NCBI RefSeq assembly: GCF_034424625.1
Contig: NZ_CP139976.1
Coordinates: forward strand, 434,001-498,000
Source of the DNA: Janthinobacterium lividum
GTDB taxonomy: Bacteria > Pseudomonadota > Gammaproteobacteria > Burkholderiales > Burkholderiaceae_D
Reading direction: 5' to 3'
DNA: 64,000 nt
Numbering within the stretch: the stretch's first letter is position 1; each line of letters starts with the position of its first letter. The position numbers and the translations under genes were made by a program. Shown one piece after another: positions 38,535 through 49,356 of the stretch. The notes beneath the pieces are model-generated. The model was not told the origin of the DNA. It did not search any database and worked only from the letters and a program-made list of their open reading frames with translations.

Positions 38535-39977
38535 ATGCCCCTCTTTCCTGTCTTGCGCCGCGCCAGCGTGGCCGCCATTCTTTTCCTGGGCGCCGGCGCG
38601 GCCCAGGCCAGCGTCGCGTTCCATGTCACGGTGACTACCGAGCGCGTCAACAAGCCCGGCGTGAAAACCAGCCTGCCCGCGCGCGATACGCAGGAAAGCG
38701 ATGTCGTGCTGGGTTCCCATTACCTCAGCGTGCGTGATGGCACGCGCTTGTCCGTGCTCGATTTTGCCGCGCGCCGCCGCCACCTGATCGATATGGCGGC
38801 ATCCACCTACGACACGTATTCGCTGTTCGACGTGGCGGGATTTCGCGTCTTCGAACTGCGCCACCGGCAAGGGATCGTCGGCATATTGAAGGCGGGCGGC
38901 CTTGAGCAGCACGCAACGTTGCCCGTGTATGAGGAACAGGCTTTGTCGGTGCTGGACAACAAGCGGCGCAACGCGCTGGTGCCGCAAGTGCTCGACGGCG
39001 CCGTGCTGTGGTCGCTCGACGGGCAGCCCCTGCTGCGCCTGGGGATAGCCGGCAGCCCCGTCAGCGGCGACGATGCCACGGCATTTGCCCAGTACCTGCG
39101 CTACACCTGGGGCGGCCATCCGCTGGTGCTGAAGATGCTGGCCGACGGCAAGCGCATTCCCGCCGAATTTACCATGCACTACCAGGAGGTGGGTGGCAGC
39201 GTGACGCGCCACTTCCGCGTCAGCGCCATGACGGCGGGTGCGCCCGCCACGTATACCCTGGCCGCCTACCGGCCACGCCCGCTGGCGGCCGATGCGTCCC
39301 CGCTCGAGCGCGTGCTGGCGCAGGCGGCGCGGTTGCCGCCGCCGGGACCGCAGGCACATCCCGCGCTGCGCGCCGAGGCGGAACGCCTGTTTGCGGCAGG
39401 CAAGCCCTTCGAGGCATTTTTGATCATGCTGGAAGACCATTTTTCCTCGGGCGCCCTGGTCGACAAGCTGTCGCCACAGCAGGTGCTGGCCATGCAGGAG
39501 TGCCAGCCCATCCACGACTTGACGCGCGCACTGCTGGCCAAGGACCAGGAAGGCATCAAGGCAGCATTGACGATGGTGCAGGAATCAAGGACGCAAACGG
39601 GGCTGGAGCAGCCCGTGCTGGCCCTGTTCGAGGGGAATTTGCGCGCCAAGCTGGGGCAATGGCCGGAAGCGACCGCGCTGTATCTGCAAGTGCTGCAGGC
39701 CAAGCCGCAGATGGCGGCCGTGTACCAGGACCTGGGCGATGCGTTGCTGGCGCAATTCGATGCGCCGAATGCCTGGCGCAGCTGGGATGCGGGCCGGGCC
39801 ATGATGCCCACGCTGCGGCAATTTCGCAAGATCAACGAGCTGGAGCGCAGCCTGCTGAACGATTTCCCCGCCTTTTTTGCCGGCGGGGCGCCGCTTCCGC
39901 TGCCGCTGAAAAGTCAGCCCAGCACCAGCCGCCCGGCCAGCAAGACGAAGACGGTGGGCAGCACGAACTTGCCGTAA
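38535..39977 (+). CDS. Hypothetical exported protein with TPR-like C-terminal region
   Basis: A 480-residue protein with a signal peptide (MPLFPVLRRASVAAILFLGAG, cleavage near AQA-SV). The N-terminal half is beta-rich (FHVTVTTERVNKPG...DVVLGSHYLSVRDG) and the C-terminal half is helical with a tetratricopeptide-like repeat (AALTMVQESRTQTG...LALFEGNLRAKLGQWPEATALYLQVLQAKPQMAAVYQDLGDALL). Probably periplasmic. The C-terminal 21 codons overlap the lysE-type gene on the other strand. No family name recognised. Confidence 0.75.
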   Translation: MPLFPVLRRASVAAILFLGAGAAQASVAFHVTVTTERVNKPGVKTSLPARDTQESDVVLGSHYLSVRDGTRLSVLDFAARRRHLIDMAASTYDTYSLFDVAGFRVFELRHRQGIVGILKAGGLEQHATLPVYEEQALSVLDNKRRNALVPQVLDGAVLWSLDGQPLLRLGIAGSPVSGDDATAFAQYLRYTWGGHPLVLKMLADGKRIPAEFTMHYQEVGGSVTRHFRVSAMTAGAPATYTLAAYRPRPLAADASPLERVLAQAARLPPPGPQAHPALRAEAERLFAAGKPFEAFLIMLEDHFSSGALVDKLSPQQVLAMQECQPIHDLTRALLAKDQEGIKAALTMVQESRTQTGLEQPVLALFEGNLRAKLGQWPEATALYLQVLQAKPQMAAVYQDLGDALLAQFDAPNAWRSWDAGRAMMPTLRQFRKINELERSLLNDFPAFFAGGAPLPLPLKSQPSTSRPASKTKTVGSTNLP

Positions 39978-40534
39978 GGCGAAGGTTTACCGCGCAGGCG
40001 GCGCGCCAGGCGCGCGGCCAGCACGGCGTACAGGGCGTCGAACAGCAGGCCGACCAGCACCAGGACGGCACCCAGGCGCAGGTATTGCATGCCGACCTGC
40101 TCGCTGCCGGCGACGAATTGCGGCAGGAACATGCTGCAAAACAGCAGTGCCTTCGGATTGAGCAGATTCGTCAGGAAGCCGCGCACCAGGCTGGCGCGGG
40201 CGCCATGCGCCGTGGAGGGAGCGGCTGCTTCCTGCGCCGTTTGGGTCGACAGGGCCGACTGCAGCAGGCGCAGCGCCAGGTACAGCAGGTAGGCGGCGCC
40301 CGCCCATTTGACCCATTGCAAGGCTTGCGGATGCGTCACCATCAATGCCGCCAGACCCGCGCCCGACAGCGCCACGTGCACGGCGCGCGCGCCGGCGATA
40401 CCGAGGGCCGTCACCAGCGCCGTGGCCACGCCGCGCGCGGCGCCCGTCGCCAGCACCAGCGCCATGTCGGGGCCCGGTAATAAAAAGGCGCCAGCCAGTG
40501 CCAGCAGGTACATCAGGAAGGTAGAATCGGACAT
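39914..40534 (-). CDS. LysE/RhtB-family amino acid exporter
   Basis: A 206-residue inner-membrane translocator with six hydrophobic helices. Family features are the GAFLLPGPDMALVLATGAARG motif in helix 1 and the FLTNLLNPKALLFCSMFLPQF block. These proteins export amino acids such as lysine, threonine or homoserine lactone; substrate undetermined. It is divergent from an Lrp/AsnC regulator across 153 bp, a common pairing in which the regulator senses the exported amino acid. Its 3' end overlaps the convergent gene by 64 bp. Confidence 0.92.
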   Translation of the reverse strand: MSDSTFLMYLLALAGAFLLPGPDMALVLATGAARGVATALVTALGIAGARAVHVALSGAGLAALMVTHPQALQWVKWAGAAYLLYLALRLLQSALSTQTAQEAAAPSTAHGARASLVRGFLTNLLNPKALLFCSMFLPQFVAGSEQVGMQYLRLGAVLVLVGLLFDALYAVLAARLARRLRGKPSPYGKFVLPTVFVLLAGRLVLG

Positions 40535-40687
40535 GGGCCAGTCGAAAAGAAAAGCGGGAGCATGCGCACGGTGCAGCCTGCTCGCCGGATCCCATTATGT
40601 TCTTGCTGTGATGAAATGTGCTTGCTTTTCCTGCCCTGCATGTCCTAGTATTCGGGTAGATTCCACTCCTATAAAAACAAAAAATAG

Positions 40688-41170
40688 ATGAAAATTCCAG
40701 AAGTTAGCCTCGACGCCACCGATTTGCAGATACTCAGGTTGTTGCAGGATGAAGGACGGCTGTCGAATGCGCGCCTGGCCGAGCGCTTGAAGCTCAGCGA
40801 AACCCCCGTCTGGCGCCGTCTGCGCCGCCTGGAAGAGGAAGGTTTTATTACCGGCTACCAGGCTTTGCTCAACCGCAAGAAGCTGGGCATCGGCCTGGTC
40901 GCGTTCGTCCGGGTCGTGTTTGCCAACCATGGCGGCGAGCAGCCGTCGCAGTTCGAGCAAGCCATCGCGACGATTCCCGAAATCTTGTCGTGCCACAATG
41001 TGGCGGGCGAAGCCGATTATTTCCTGCAAGTGGTGGCGCGCGACCTGGAAGCATATGGCGAATTCGTCTCGACCGTGCTGCGCCGCCTGCCGGGCGTGGC
41101 GGAAATCCAGTCCAGCCTGTCGATGCGCGAAATCAAGTCGTCGAACCGCCTGCCCTTGCTGCTGGCCTGA
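40688..41170 (+). CDS. Lrp/AsnC family transcriptional regulator
   Basis: A 160-residue regulator: N-terminal AsnC-type helix-turn-helix (DATDLQILRLLQDEGRLSNARLAERLKLSETPVWRRLRRLEEEG) and C-terminal RAM ligand-binding domain (FEQAIATIPEILSCHNVAGEADYFLQVVARDLEAY). It probably controls the divergent LysE-type exporter in response to an amino acid. Downstream, the iminopeptidase gene follows after 82 bp. Confidence 0.93.
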   Translation: MKIPEVSLDATDLQILRLLQDEGRLSNARLAERLKLSETPVWRRLRRLEEEGFITGYQALLNRKKLGIGLVAFVRVVFANHGGEQPSQFEQAIATIPEILSCHNVAGEADYFLQVVARDLEAYGEFVSTVLRRLPGVAEIQSSLSMREIKSSNRLPLLLA

Positions 41171-41252
41171 GGCGCCGGCGGCGCACTATAATTGGAACAG
41201 TTGCCAGGACTCGTGCCTGGCGCCCTGACCGCCACTCCAAGGACCGCTCGCC

Positions 41253-42209
41253 ATGCCAGACTCCCTGTCGCCCCTGTTTCCCGCCCTGACGCCGAACCGG
41301 CACGGCATGCTGGCGGTCGATGACATCCACACCATTTATTGGGAAGAGTGCGGCAACCCCGACGGCATTCCCGTGCTGTTCCTGCACGGCGGGCCCGGCG
41401 CGGGCCTGTCGCCGCAGCACCGCCGCTTCTTCGATCCGCAGCGCTACCGCGTGATCCTGTTCGACCAGCGCGGCGCGGGCAAGTCCACGCCGCTGGGCGA
41501 ATGGCGCAACAACACGACGCAGCTGCTGATCGCCGATATCGAACGCCTGCGCGCCCAGTTCGGCATCGGCCAATGGCTGGTGTTTGGCGGCTCCTGGGGC
41601 TCGACCCTGGCGCTGGCGTATGGCCAGGCGCATCCGGAGGCTTGCCTCGGTTTCGTGCTGCGTGGCATTTTCCTGTGCACGCAGGCGGAAATCGACTGGT
41701 TCATCGACGGCGTGCGCTGGTTCTATCCGGAACTGTACGAGGAATTCGCCGCGCCCATCCCGGCAGAGGAACGGGGCGACTTGCTGGCCGCCTACGTGAA
41801 ACGCATCCTCAGCAGCGACCCGGCCGTGTACTGGCCGGCCGCGCGCGCCTGGAGCCGCTTCGAAGGGCGCCGCGTGTACCTGATGCCGCAACCGGAAGAT
41901 GCGCCGAACGATGCGCTGGACCTGGGCGTGGGCCGGCTCGAATCGCATTACATGGCCAACCTCGGTTTCTTCGAGGAAGACCAGCTGATCCGCAACATCG
42001 GGCGCATCGCGCATTTGCCGGCCGTCATCGTGCAAGGGCGCTACGACGCCATCTGCCCGCCGCTGTCGGCCTACCGTTTGCAGCAAGCCTGGCCCGGCGC
42101 ACAGCTGGAAATGATCCCGGACGCGGGCCATGGCGCGCTCGAGCACGGTATCGCTTCGGCGCTGGTGCGCGCCACCGAGCGCTTCGTGCCGGGGCGCGGC
42201 TTCGCATGA
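41253..42209 (+). CDS. pip: Prolyl iminopeptidase
   Basis: Serine peptidase releasing N-terminal proline from peptides. The 318 residues have the alpha/beta-hydrolase fold with the HGGPGAGLSP oxyanion segment, DQRGAGKS, nucleophile Ser114 in GGSWGSTLAL, an Asp in VIVQGRYDAICPP and a late His (PDAGHGALE). The GGSWGS motif is diagnostic of this family (S33). Cytoplasmic, no signal peptide. Confidence 0.94.
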   Translation: MPDSLSPLFPALTPNRHGMLAVDDIHTIYWEECGNPDGIPVLFLHGGPGAGLSPQHRRFFDPQRYRVILFDQRGAGKSTPLGEWRNNTTQLLIADIERLRAQFGIGQWLVFGGSWGSTLALAYGQAHPEACLGFVLRGIFLCTQAEIDWFIDGVRWFYPELYEEFAAPIPAEERGDLLAAYVKRILSSDPAVYWPAARAWSRFEGRRVYLMPQPEDAPNDALDLGVGRLESHYMANLGFFEEDQLIRNIGRIAHLPAVIVQGRYDAICPPLSAYRLQQAWPGAQLEMIPDAGHGALEHGIASALVRATERFVPGRGFA

Positions 42210-42321
42210 CGTTCAACCACGCCGGTTGGCAAAGCGGCCAGCCGGCGTGCGCCACCTGCTACACTATGGCCTGTGCTGGCGCCACGGTCGGGCGCCGGTG
42301 TGAACCCACGACTTTTTATCC

Positions 42322-42762
42322 ATGAACATACAGATCGGCGACATCGGCCATATCATCCAGCTGGCGATTGCGCCGGTTTTCCTGTTGACCGGTATCGGTA
42401 CCATGCTGGTGGTGCTGACCAACCGCCTGGGCCGCATCATCGACCGCACGCGCGTGCTGGAAGACCGGCTCGACATCGGCTACAACGATTTCTATATGGA
42501 TGAGCTAGATACCTTGTATCGGCGTACCCATCTGATCAACTATTCGATTTCGCTGAGCACGGCGTGCGGTTTCTTCGTCTGCGTCATCATCGCCATGCTG
42601 TTTTTGGGCGATATTCTGAACCTGACCCTGGACAAATACATCGCGGCCTTCTTTGTGCTGGCCGTGATTTGCCTGATCGGCTGTTTTATTTATTTACTGC
42701 GCGAAATTTATCTGGCCGCGACGGCCCAGCGCATCCGGCGCCATATCCGCCCGCCCCGTTAA
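42322..42762 (+). CDS. DUF2721 family membrane protein
   Basis: A 146-residue inner-membrane protein with three hydrophobic helices: an N-terminal one (QLAIAPVFLLTGIGTMLVVLTNRL) followed by the family motif GRIIDRTRVLE, then two more (about residues 75-95 and 105-128) and a basic tail. Function of the family is unknown. Stand-alone gene, 112 bp after pip. Confidence 0.87.
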   Translation: MNIQIGDIGHIIQLAIAPVFLLTGIGTMLVVLTNRLGRIIDRTRVLEDRLDIGYNDFYMDELDTLYRRTHLINYSISLSTACGFFVCVIIAMLFLGDILNLTLDKYIAAFFVLAVICLIGCFIYLLREIYLAATAQRIRRHIRPPR

Positions 42763-42804
42763 GCGGCGCGCCGGCTTACCCTACTATTGAAGAACGAGTC
42801 CAGC

Positions 42805-43260
42805 ATGCACGATTACAAACGTCCCCCCACCCTGCACCGCTACGGCCAGCGCAGCGAACTCGAGCTGGCGCTGAGCCTGGGCCAGTTCCGCCTGGCGCCA
42901 GCGGGCAATTGTCTGACCCTGAGCTTTTCGCAAGTGTGGGACAAACAATTGTTCGATTTGTTCGCCCCGGCTGACGCCTGTTTGATCATCCACAATACGG
43001 AAGAATTCGGCGAACGCCTGCACCGCGCCGTGCAGCGCACCCTGCCCAGCTGGGCAGGCATCGATGGCCTGGTCGAATACGGTCAGCGCGCCGCCCTGGG
43101 CGCCGCCTTCACCAAGACGCGCGCCGAGGCGCCCGAGCAGGAATGGCTGTTCGCCTGGCGCTCGATGCAGCCGCAGGCGAGCCTGAACCCTGTCACGGTA
43201 AAACTGGGCAGCCTGGAAAACTTCGCGGAAATCCGCGACCGCGACACGTACCTGGCGTAA
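42805..43260 (+). CDS. Hypothetical protein
   Basis: A 151-residue soluble protein beginning MHDYKRPPTLHRYGQRSELELAL; the ATG is preferred to an upstream TTG. It is mixed alpha/beta without recognisable catalytic motif. It lies 42 bp after the DUF2721 gene and converges with the SRPBCC gene, two bases between stops. Function unknown. Confidence 0.68.
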   Translation: MHDYKRPPTLHRYGQRSELELALSLGQFRLAPAGNCLTLSFSQVWDKQLFDLFAPADACLIIHNTEEFGERLHRAVQRTLPSWAGIDGLVEYGQRAALGAAFTKTRAEAPEQEWLFAWRSMQPQASLNPVTVKLGSLENFAEIRDRDTYLA

Positions 43261-43262
43261 TG

Positions 43263-43844
43263 TTATCCGGATTTATCGGCGTACTGGCTGTCGATGCGGG
43301 TGAGCACGGCGGCCATCATGCGCTCGATATCGCCGCGTATCATGGTCGTGCCCAGCATGCCGGGCACGTAGAAGCCCGGCATCAGCCGGCTGGAAAAGAC
43401 GATGCGCGTGCCGCCCGTCTCGGGGATGGGGTACAGATTCCAGCGCGATTCGTAATGCCGCATGTCGCCCGAGATCAGGGCGATGTCGATGGCCGTGAAC
43501 GGTGTTTCCGTGGCCCGCACCACCAGGTGGATGGGGTGGTTCATGAACAGGAAGCGCGCCATGCCCTGCTGCTCGATGATGACTTCATTGCCGTTGCGCG
43601 ACAGCACGCGGCAGGAGCTGAGGTCGGGCACGAATTCATGCATGCGCTCGTACGTCGTCAGGGTCTTCCAGACGGAGGCCGGTGGCGCCTGCACGCTGCC
43701 GCTGGCATCGACTTCATACATGCGCTGCCCGTCGATCTCGATGCGCTTGACGTCGACCTTCAGCCTGTCCAGGCGTGTCGCCTGTGCCTGCGCGGTCGCG
43801 GGGACGGCGCACAGCATCAGCAGGCAAAGGAAGAGTCGCGTCAT
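43263..43844 (-). CDS. Exported SRPBCC (START-like) family protein
   Basis: A 193-residue protein with a signal peptide (MTRLFLCLLMLCAVPATAQAQ) and one START/polyketide-cyclase-like domain: YEVDASGSVQAPPASVWKTLTTYERMHEFVPDL at the start of the fold, then SRLMPGFYVPGML and a long C-terminal helix. This fold makes a hydrophobic cavity for lipid-like ligands. Probably periplasmic; ligand unknown. It converges with the preceding hypothetical gene. Confidence 0.85.
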   Translation of the reverse strand: MTRLFLCLLMLCAVPATAQAQATRLDRLKVDVKRIEIDGQRMYEVDASGSVQAPPASVWKTLTTYERMHEFVPDLSSCRVLSRNGNEVIIEQQGMARFLFMNHPIHLVVRATETPFTAIDIALISGDMRHYESRWNLYPIPETGGTRIVFSSRLMPGFYVPGMLGTTMIRGDIERMMAAVLTRIDSQYADKSG

Positions 43845-43917
43845 GCACCTAGCCTACGGGAAACTTGCCCCCGGCACAAGCTGTACGCATCGCCGGCCCG
43901 TGCGCCGGGCGATTTAG

Positions 43918-46050
<2,133 letters not shown>

Positions 46051-46063
46051 CCCGGAAAAAACT

Positions 46064-46090
46064 GGGGTCGGACCCTGAGGGTCCGACCCC
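46064..46090. repeat. 27-bp palindromic repeat, copy A
   Basis: Perfect 12-bp stem GGGGTCGGACCC/GGGTCCGACCCC with a TGA loop, 13 bp after fadH. A second copy in opposite orientation lies at 63555. It sits between convergent genes and could act as a terminator, but has no T tract. Confidence 0.8.
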
Positions 46091-46128
46091 GGCATTTGCA
46101 TGGGCTAGAGGTTCGGTATCAAAGAACC

Positions 46129-47838
46129 TTAATGGCCATGCCCCTTCTTCGCCGCATCAAAACTCTGCAGCACGTGCTCGGCCATGCCATTCGCCAGCTC
46201 GTGCTCGCCGATAAACACCTTGCCCGCGTTTTCCGCGCGCAGCAATTCCGCCTCTTCCTCGCTGTGCGTGCGCACCACCGTCATGATGGAGGGGTTCAGC
46301 GCGCGCGCCGTCTCGATCATGGCGCGCACGTGGAAGGTATCGGGCGTGGCGATGACGAGCATGGTGGCGTGCGTGATGTGCGCCTGGATCAGCACGGCCG
46401 GTTCGCCCGCATTGCCGGCCACGGCCGGGATACCCTGCTTGCGCAGCTGGTCGACGATTTCGCGGTTTTCCTCGGCCACGACGAAGTGGATGCCCCGTTC
46501 CATCAGGGCGGCGGCGATGCGCCGGCCCACGCGGCCATAGCCGACCAGGACGATCTGGCCCGACAGTTTTTCCTGCGGCACCGTCATCGGCAGCTCGGCC
46601 AGCGGGTCGGTGGTGCGTTCGAACTTGCGCGCGAAATCGCTGTTGCTCATCACGCGCAGCAACGGCTTGGCCATGCTGAACACGAGCGGGTTGAGGGCAA
46701 TCGACAGGATGGCGCCGGCCAGGATCAGGCTTTGGCCTTCCTGTGGCATCAGGCCCAGCGACAGGCCCAGGGCGGCCAGGATGAACGAGAATTCACCGAT
46801 CTGCGCCAGGCTGGCCGAGACGATGATGGCCGTTTTCGGCGGATAGCGCAGCGCCATCACGAGCAGGAAGGCGGCGATCGACTTGCCGAAGATAATGATG
46901 GCGCACACGGCCAGCACTTGCAGGGGCTTCTCGATGAGGATGTTCGGCTCGAACAGCATGCCGACGGAAACGAAGAACAGCACGGCAAACGCGTCGCGCA
47001 GGGGCAGCGACTCTTCCGCGGCGCGGTGGCTGAGTTCGGATTCGCGCAGCACCATGCCGGCGAAGAAGGCGCCCAGCGCGAAGGACACGCCGAACAGCTT
47101 GGTCGACGCATAGGCGATGCCGACGGCGGCGGCGATCACGCACAGGGTGAACAGCTCGCGCGAACCGGTGCGCGCCACCTGCCACAAAATCCACGGGAAC
47201 AGCTTGCGGCCGACCACCAGCATGAAGACGATGAAGCCGGCTACTTGCCCCAGGGTAATGGCCAGGGTTTGCCACAGGCTGACAGCCTCGGCATCTGGTG
47301 CCACCTTGCCACCCAACACGCCGGCAAACGCCGGCAGCAGCACGAGCACCAGCACGGTGACGAGGTCTTCCACCACCAGCCAGCCGACGGCGATGCGCCC
47401 ATTCAGGGAGTCGAGGATGCCCCGTTCTTCCAGCGCGCGCAGCAGCACCACGGTACTGGCCACGGACAGGGCCAGGCCGAAGATCAGTCCGCCACCGAGG
47501 GTCCAGCCCCACCAGTGGGCCAGGCCCATGCCCATCGCCGTGGCGACGCCGATCTGCAGGATGGCGCCAGGCAGCGCGATCTTGCGCACGTCCCATAAAT
47601 CTTCGATGGAAAAGTGCAGGCCGACACCGAACATCATCAGCATCACCCCGATTTCCGCCAATTGTCCGGCTATTTCCGCATCCGCGACAAAACCGGGCGT
47701 GGCCGGTCCGATGATGATGCCGGCGGCCAAGTAGCCGACCAGGGCCGGCAGTTTCAGGCGCGCGGCGATGAAGCCGAAGATGAGGCCGAACCCGAGGGCG
47801 GCGGCGATGGTGGTGATCAGGCTGATGTCATGGGGCAT
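46129..47838 (-). CDS. CPA2-family monovalent cation:proton antiporter, YbaL/KefB type
   Basis: A 569-residue inner-membrane protein: about twelve hydrophobic helices (residues 5-390; GYLAAGIIIGPATPGFV, LMMFGVGLHFSIEDL, GVSFALGAFFAGMVL) followed by a cytoplasmic TrkA-N nucleotide-binding domain (IVLVGYGRVGRRIAAALMERG, starting near 420). The size and HDISLITTIAAALGFGLIFGF start resemble E. coli YbaL. These exchange K+ or Na+ for protons and are gated by nucleotides or thiols; the ion is not determined. The ATG chosen has AAGGAA upstream; a longer frame starts before the likely promoter. Confidence 0.92.
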   Translation of the reverse strand: MPHDISLITTIAAALGFGLIFGFIAARLKLPALVGYLAAGIIIGPATPGFVADAEIAGQLAEIGVMLMMFGVGLHFSIEDLWDVRKIALPGAILQIGVATAMGMGLAHWWGWTLGGGLIFGLALSVASTVVLLRALEERGILDSLNGRIAVGWLVVEDLVTVLVLVLLPAFAGVLGGKVAPDAEAVSLWQTLAITLGQVAGFIVFMLVVGRKLFPWILWQVARTGSRELFTLCVIAAAVGIAYASTKLFGVSFALGAFFAGMVLRESELSHRAAEESLPLRDAFAVLFFVSVGMLFEPNILIEKPLQVLAVCAIIIFGKSIAAFLLVMALRYPPKTAIIVSASLAQIGEFSFILAALGLSLGLMPQEGQSLILAGAILSIALNPLVFSMAKPLLRVMSNSDFARKFERTTDPLAELPMTVPQEKLSGQIVLVGYGRVGRRIAAALMERGIHFVVAEENREIVDQLRKQGIPAVAGNAGEPAVLIQAHITHATMLVIATPDTFHVRAMIETARALNPSIMTVVRTHSEEEAELLRAENAGKVFIGEHELANGMAEHVLQSFDAAKKGHGH

Positions 47839-48047
47839 GCGTGTGGGGTTCCTTATGGGACGTGCGGATGGAAAAAGATGTTGCTCAGCGACCAAGTATA
47901 AACGCATCAAAGCCCCTGCCGGAAAATTTCCTGCGGCTTTATTGCAAAAAACCTGTGCACTATCTTCGTCCAGGTGGCCACGAACGCATGTCATCCACCC
48001 GGATCTTCTCCTAATTCAAGGATTCCACCCTATGCCACCCCGTGTCT

Positions 48048-49169
48048 TTACACCTTGCGCACGATCACGCAGCCGATGGAATAACCGGCGCCGAACGAGC
48101 AGATGACGCCCGTGGCGCCCGCCGTCATGTCATCCTGATATTTATGGAAGGCGATGATGGAGCCGGCCGACGAGGTGTTGGCGTAGGTGTCGAGGATCAC
48201 GGGCGCTTCGTTGGCTTCCGCGTCGCGGCCCAGGATCAGGCGCGCGATCAGCAAGTTCATGTTCAGGTTCGCCTGGTGCAGCCAGTAGCGGGAGACTTGC
48301 GCCACTTCCACGCCGGCCTTGGCCAGGGTCGCCTTGATCATCTCGGCGGCCATCGGGCACACTTCCTTGAAGACCTTGCGGCCTTGCTGGCGGAACAGTT
48401 TATCGGCCTGGCCCACGCCGGACTCGTCAAAACGGTTGAGGAAGCCGAAATTGTTGCGGATGGCGTTAGAGAAGCGCGTTTTCAGTTCCGTGCCGATGAT
48501 CTCGAACTGGTGCCTGGATACGGCCGTGTCCTTGGCTTCCACGATGATTGCGGTGCAGGCGTCGCCAAAAATAAAATGGCTGTCGCGGTCGCGCCAGTTC
48601 AGGTGGCCGCTGGTGATCTCGGGATTCAGGACCAGCACGGCGCGCGCCTGGCCGCTTTGCACGGCGGCCACGGCTTGCTGGATGCCGAAGGTGGCGGACG
48701 AGCACGCCACGTTCATATCAAAACCATAACCGTCGATGCCCAGCGCATCCTGCACTTCCACGGCCATGGCCGGGTAGGCGCGCTGCATATTGCTGCAAGC
48801 CACCAGTACCATGTCGATATCGGCTGGCGTGCGGCCCGCGCGCGCCAGCGCGTCGCGCGCGGCGGCAACCGCCATTTCCGCTTGCAGGGACAGTTCGTCA
48901 TCGCTCCGTTCCGCAATGCGCGAGACCATGCGCGCCGGATCGAGGATGCCTTCCTTTTCCATCACGAAGCGCGACTTGATGCCGGACGCCTTTTCGATGA
49001 AGGCCACGCTCGACAGATCTAGCGCCGTCACTGTGCCCGCGGCGATCGCGTCGGCGTTGTCGGCATTGAACTTTTCAGCGTAGGCATTGAAGCAGGTGAC
49101 CAGCTCTTCGTTGGAGATCGAAAATGGCGGCGTGTACAGTCCGGTACCGCTGATGACGACTTGTTTCAT
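48048..49169 (-). CDS. Beta-ketoacyl-ACP synthase III (FabH-like)
   Basis: Thiolase-fold condensing enzyme of 373 residues with the FabH triad Cys156 (NVACSSATFGI), His ~298 (WLHQANLNMN) and Asn ~331 (YANTSSAGS). It is longer than house-keeping FabH (about 317) and resembles the second FabH-like enzyme of Pseudomonas, which can condense acyl-CoA from fatty-acid degradation with malonyl-ACP. No other fatty-acid synthesis genes are adjacent, so it is probably an auxiliary synthase. Substrate is inference. Confidence 0.87.
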   Translation of the reverse strand: MKQVVISGTGLYTPPFSISNEELVTCFNAYAEKFNADNADAIAAGTVTALDLSSVAFIEKASGIKSRFVMEKEGILDPARMVSRIAERSDDELSLQAEMAVAAARDALARAGRTPADIDMVLVACSNMQRAYPAMAVEVQDALGIDGYGFDMNVACSSATFGIQQAVAAVQSGQARAVLVLNPEITSGHLNWRDRDSHFIFGDACTAIIVEAKDTAVSRHQFEIIGTELKTRFSNAIRNNFGFLNRFDESGVGQADKLFRQQGRKVFKEVCPMAAEMIKATLAKAGVEVAQVSRYWLHQANLNMNLLIARLILGRDAEANEAPVILDTYANTSSAGSIIAFHKYQDDMTAGATGVICSFGAGYSIGCVIVRKV

Positions 49170-49315
49170 GGTTAAGCTTTCAAATTTGGCAATCGGCGCG
49201 ATGCCGATAAGTGAAGCAAATTTTACACAAACGGGCTCGACTGTAGAGAGTTTCGTGTTGCGGGGCAGGGCGATGTGTGGCGGAAGATTGATTTTTGTCG
49301 CGTGGACGGGTGACA

Positions 49316-49334
49316 GGGGGGCATGGCGCCCCCC
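49316..49334 (-). terminator. GC-rich hairpin downstream of ctpA
   Basis: Stem GGGGGGC/GCCCCCC with a five-base loop, 22 bp after the ctpA stop. No T tract, so termination strength is uncertain. Confidence 0.45.
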
Positions 49335-49356
49335 GCTGTGATGCTGGCGCTGCTGC

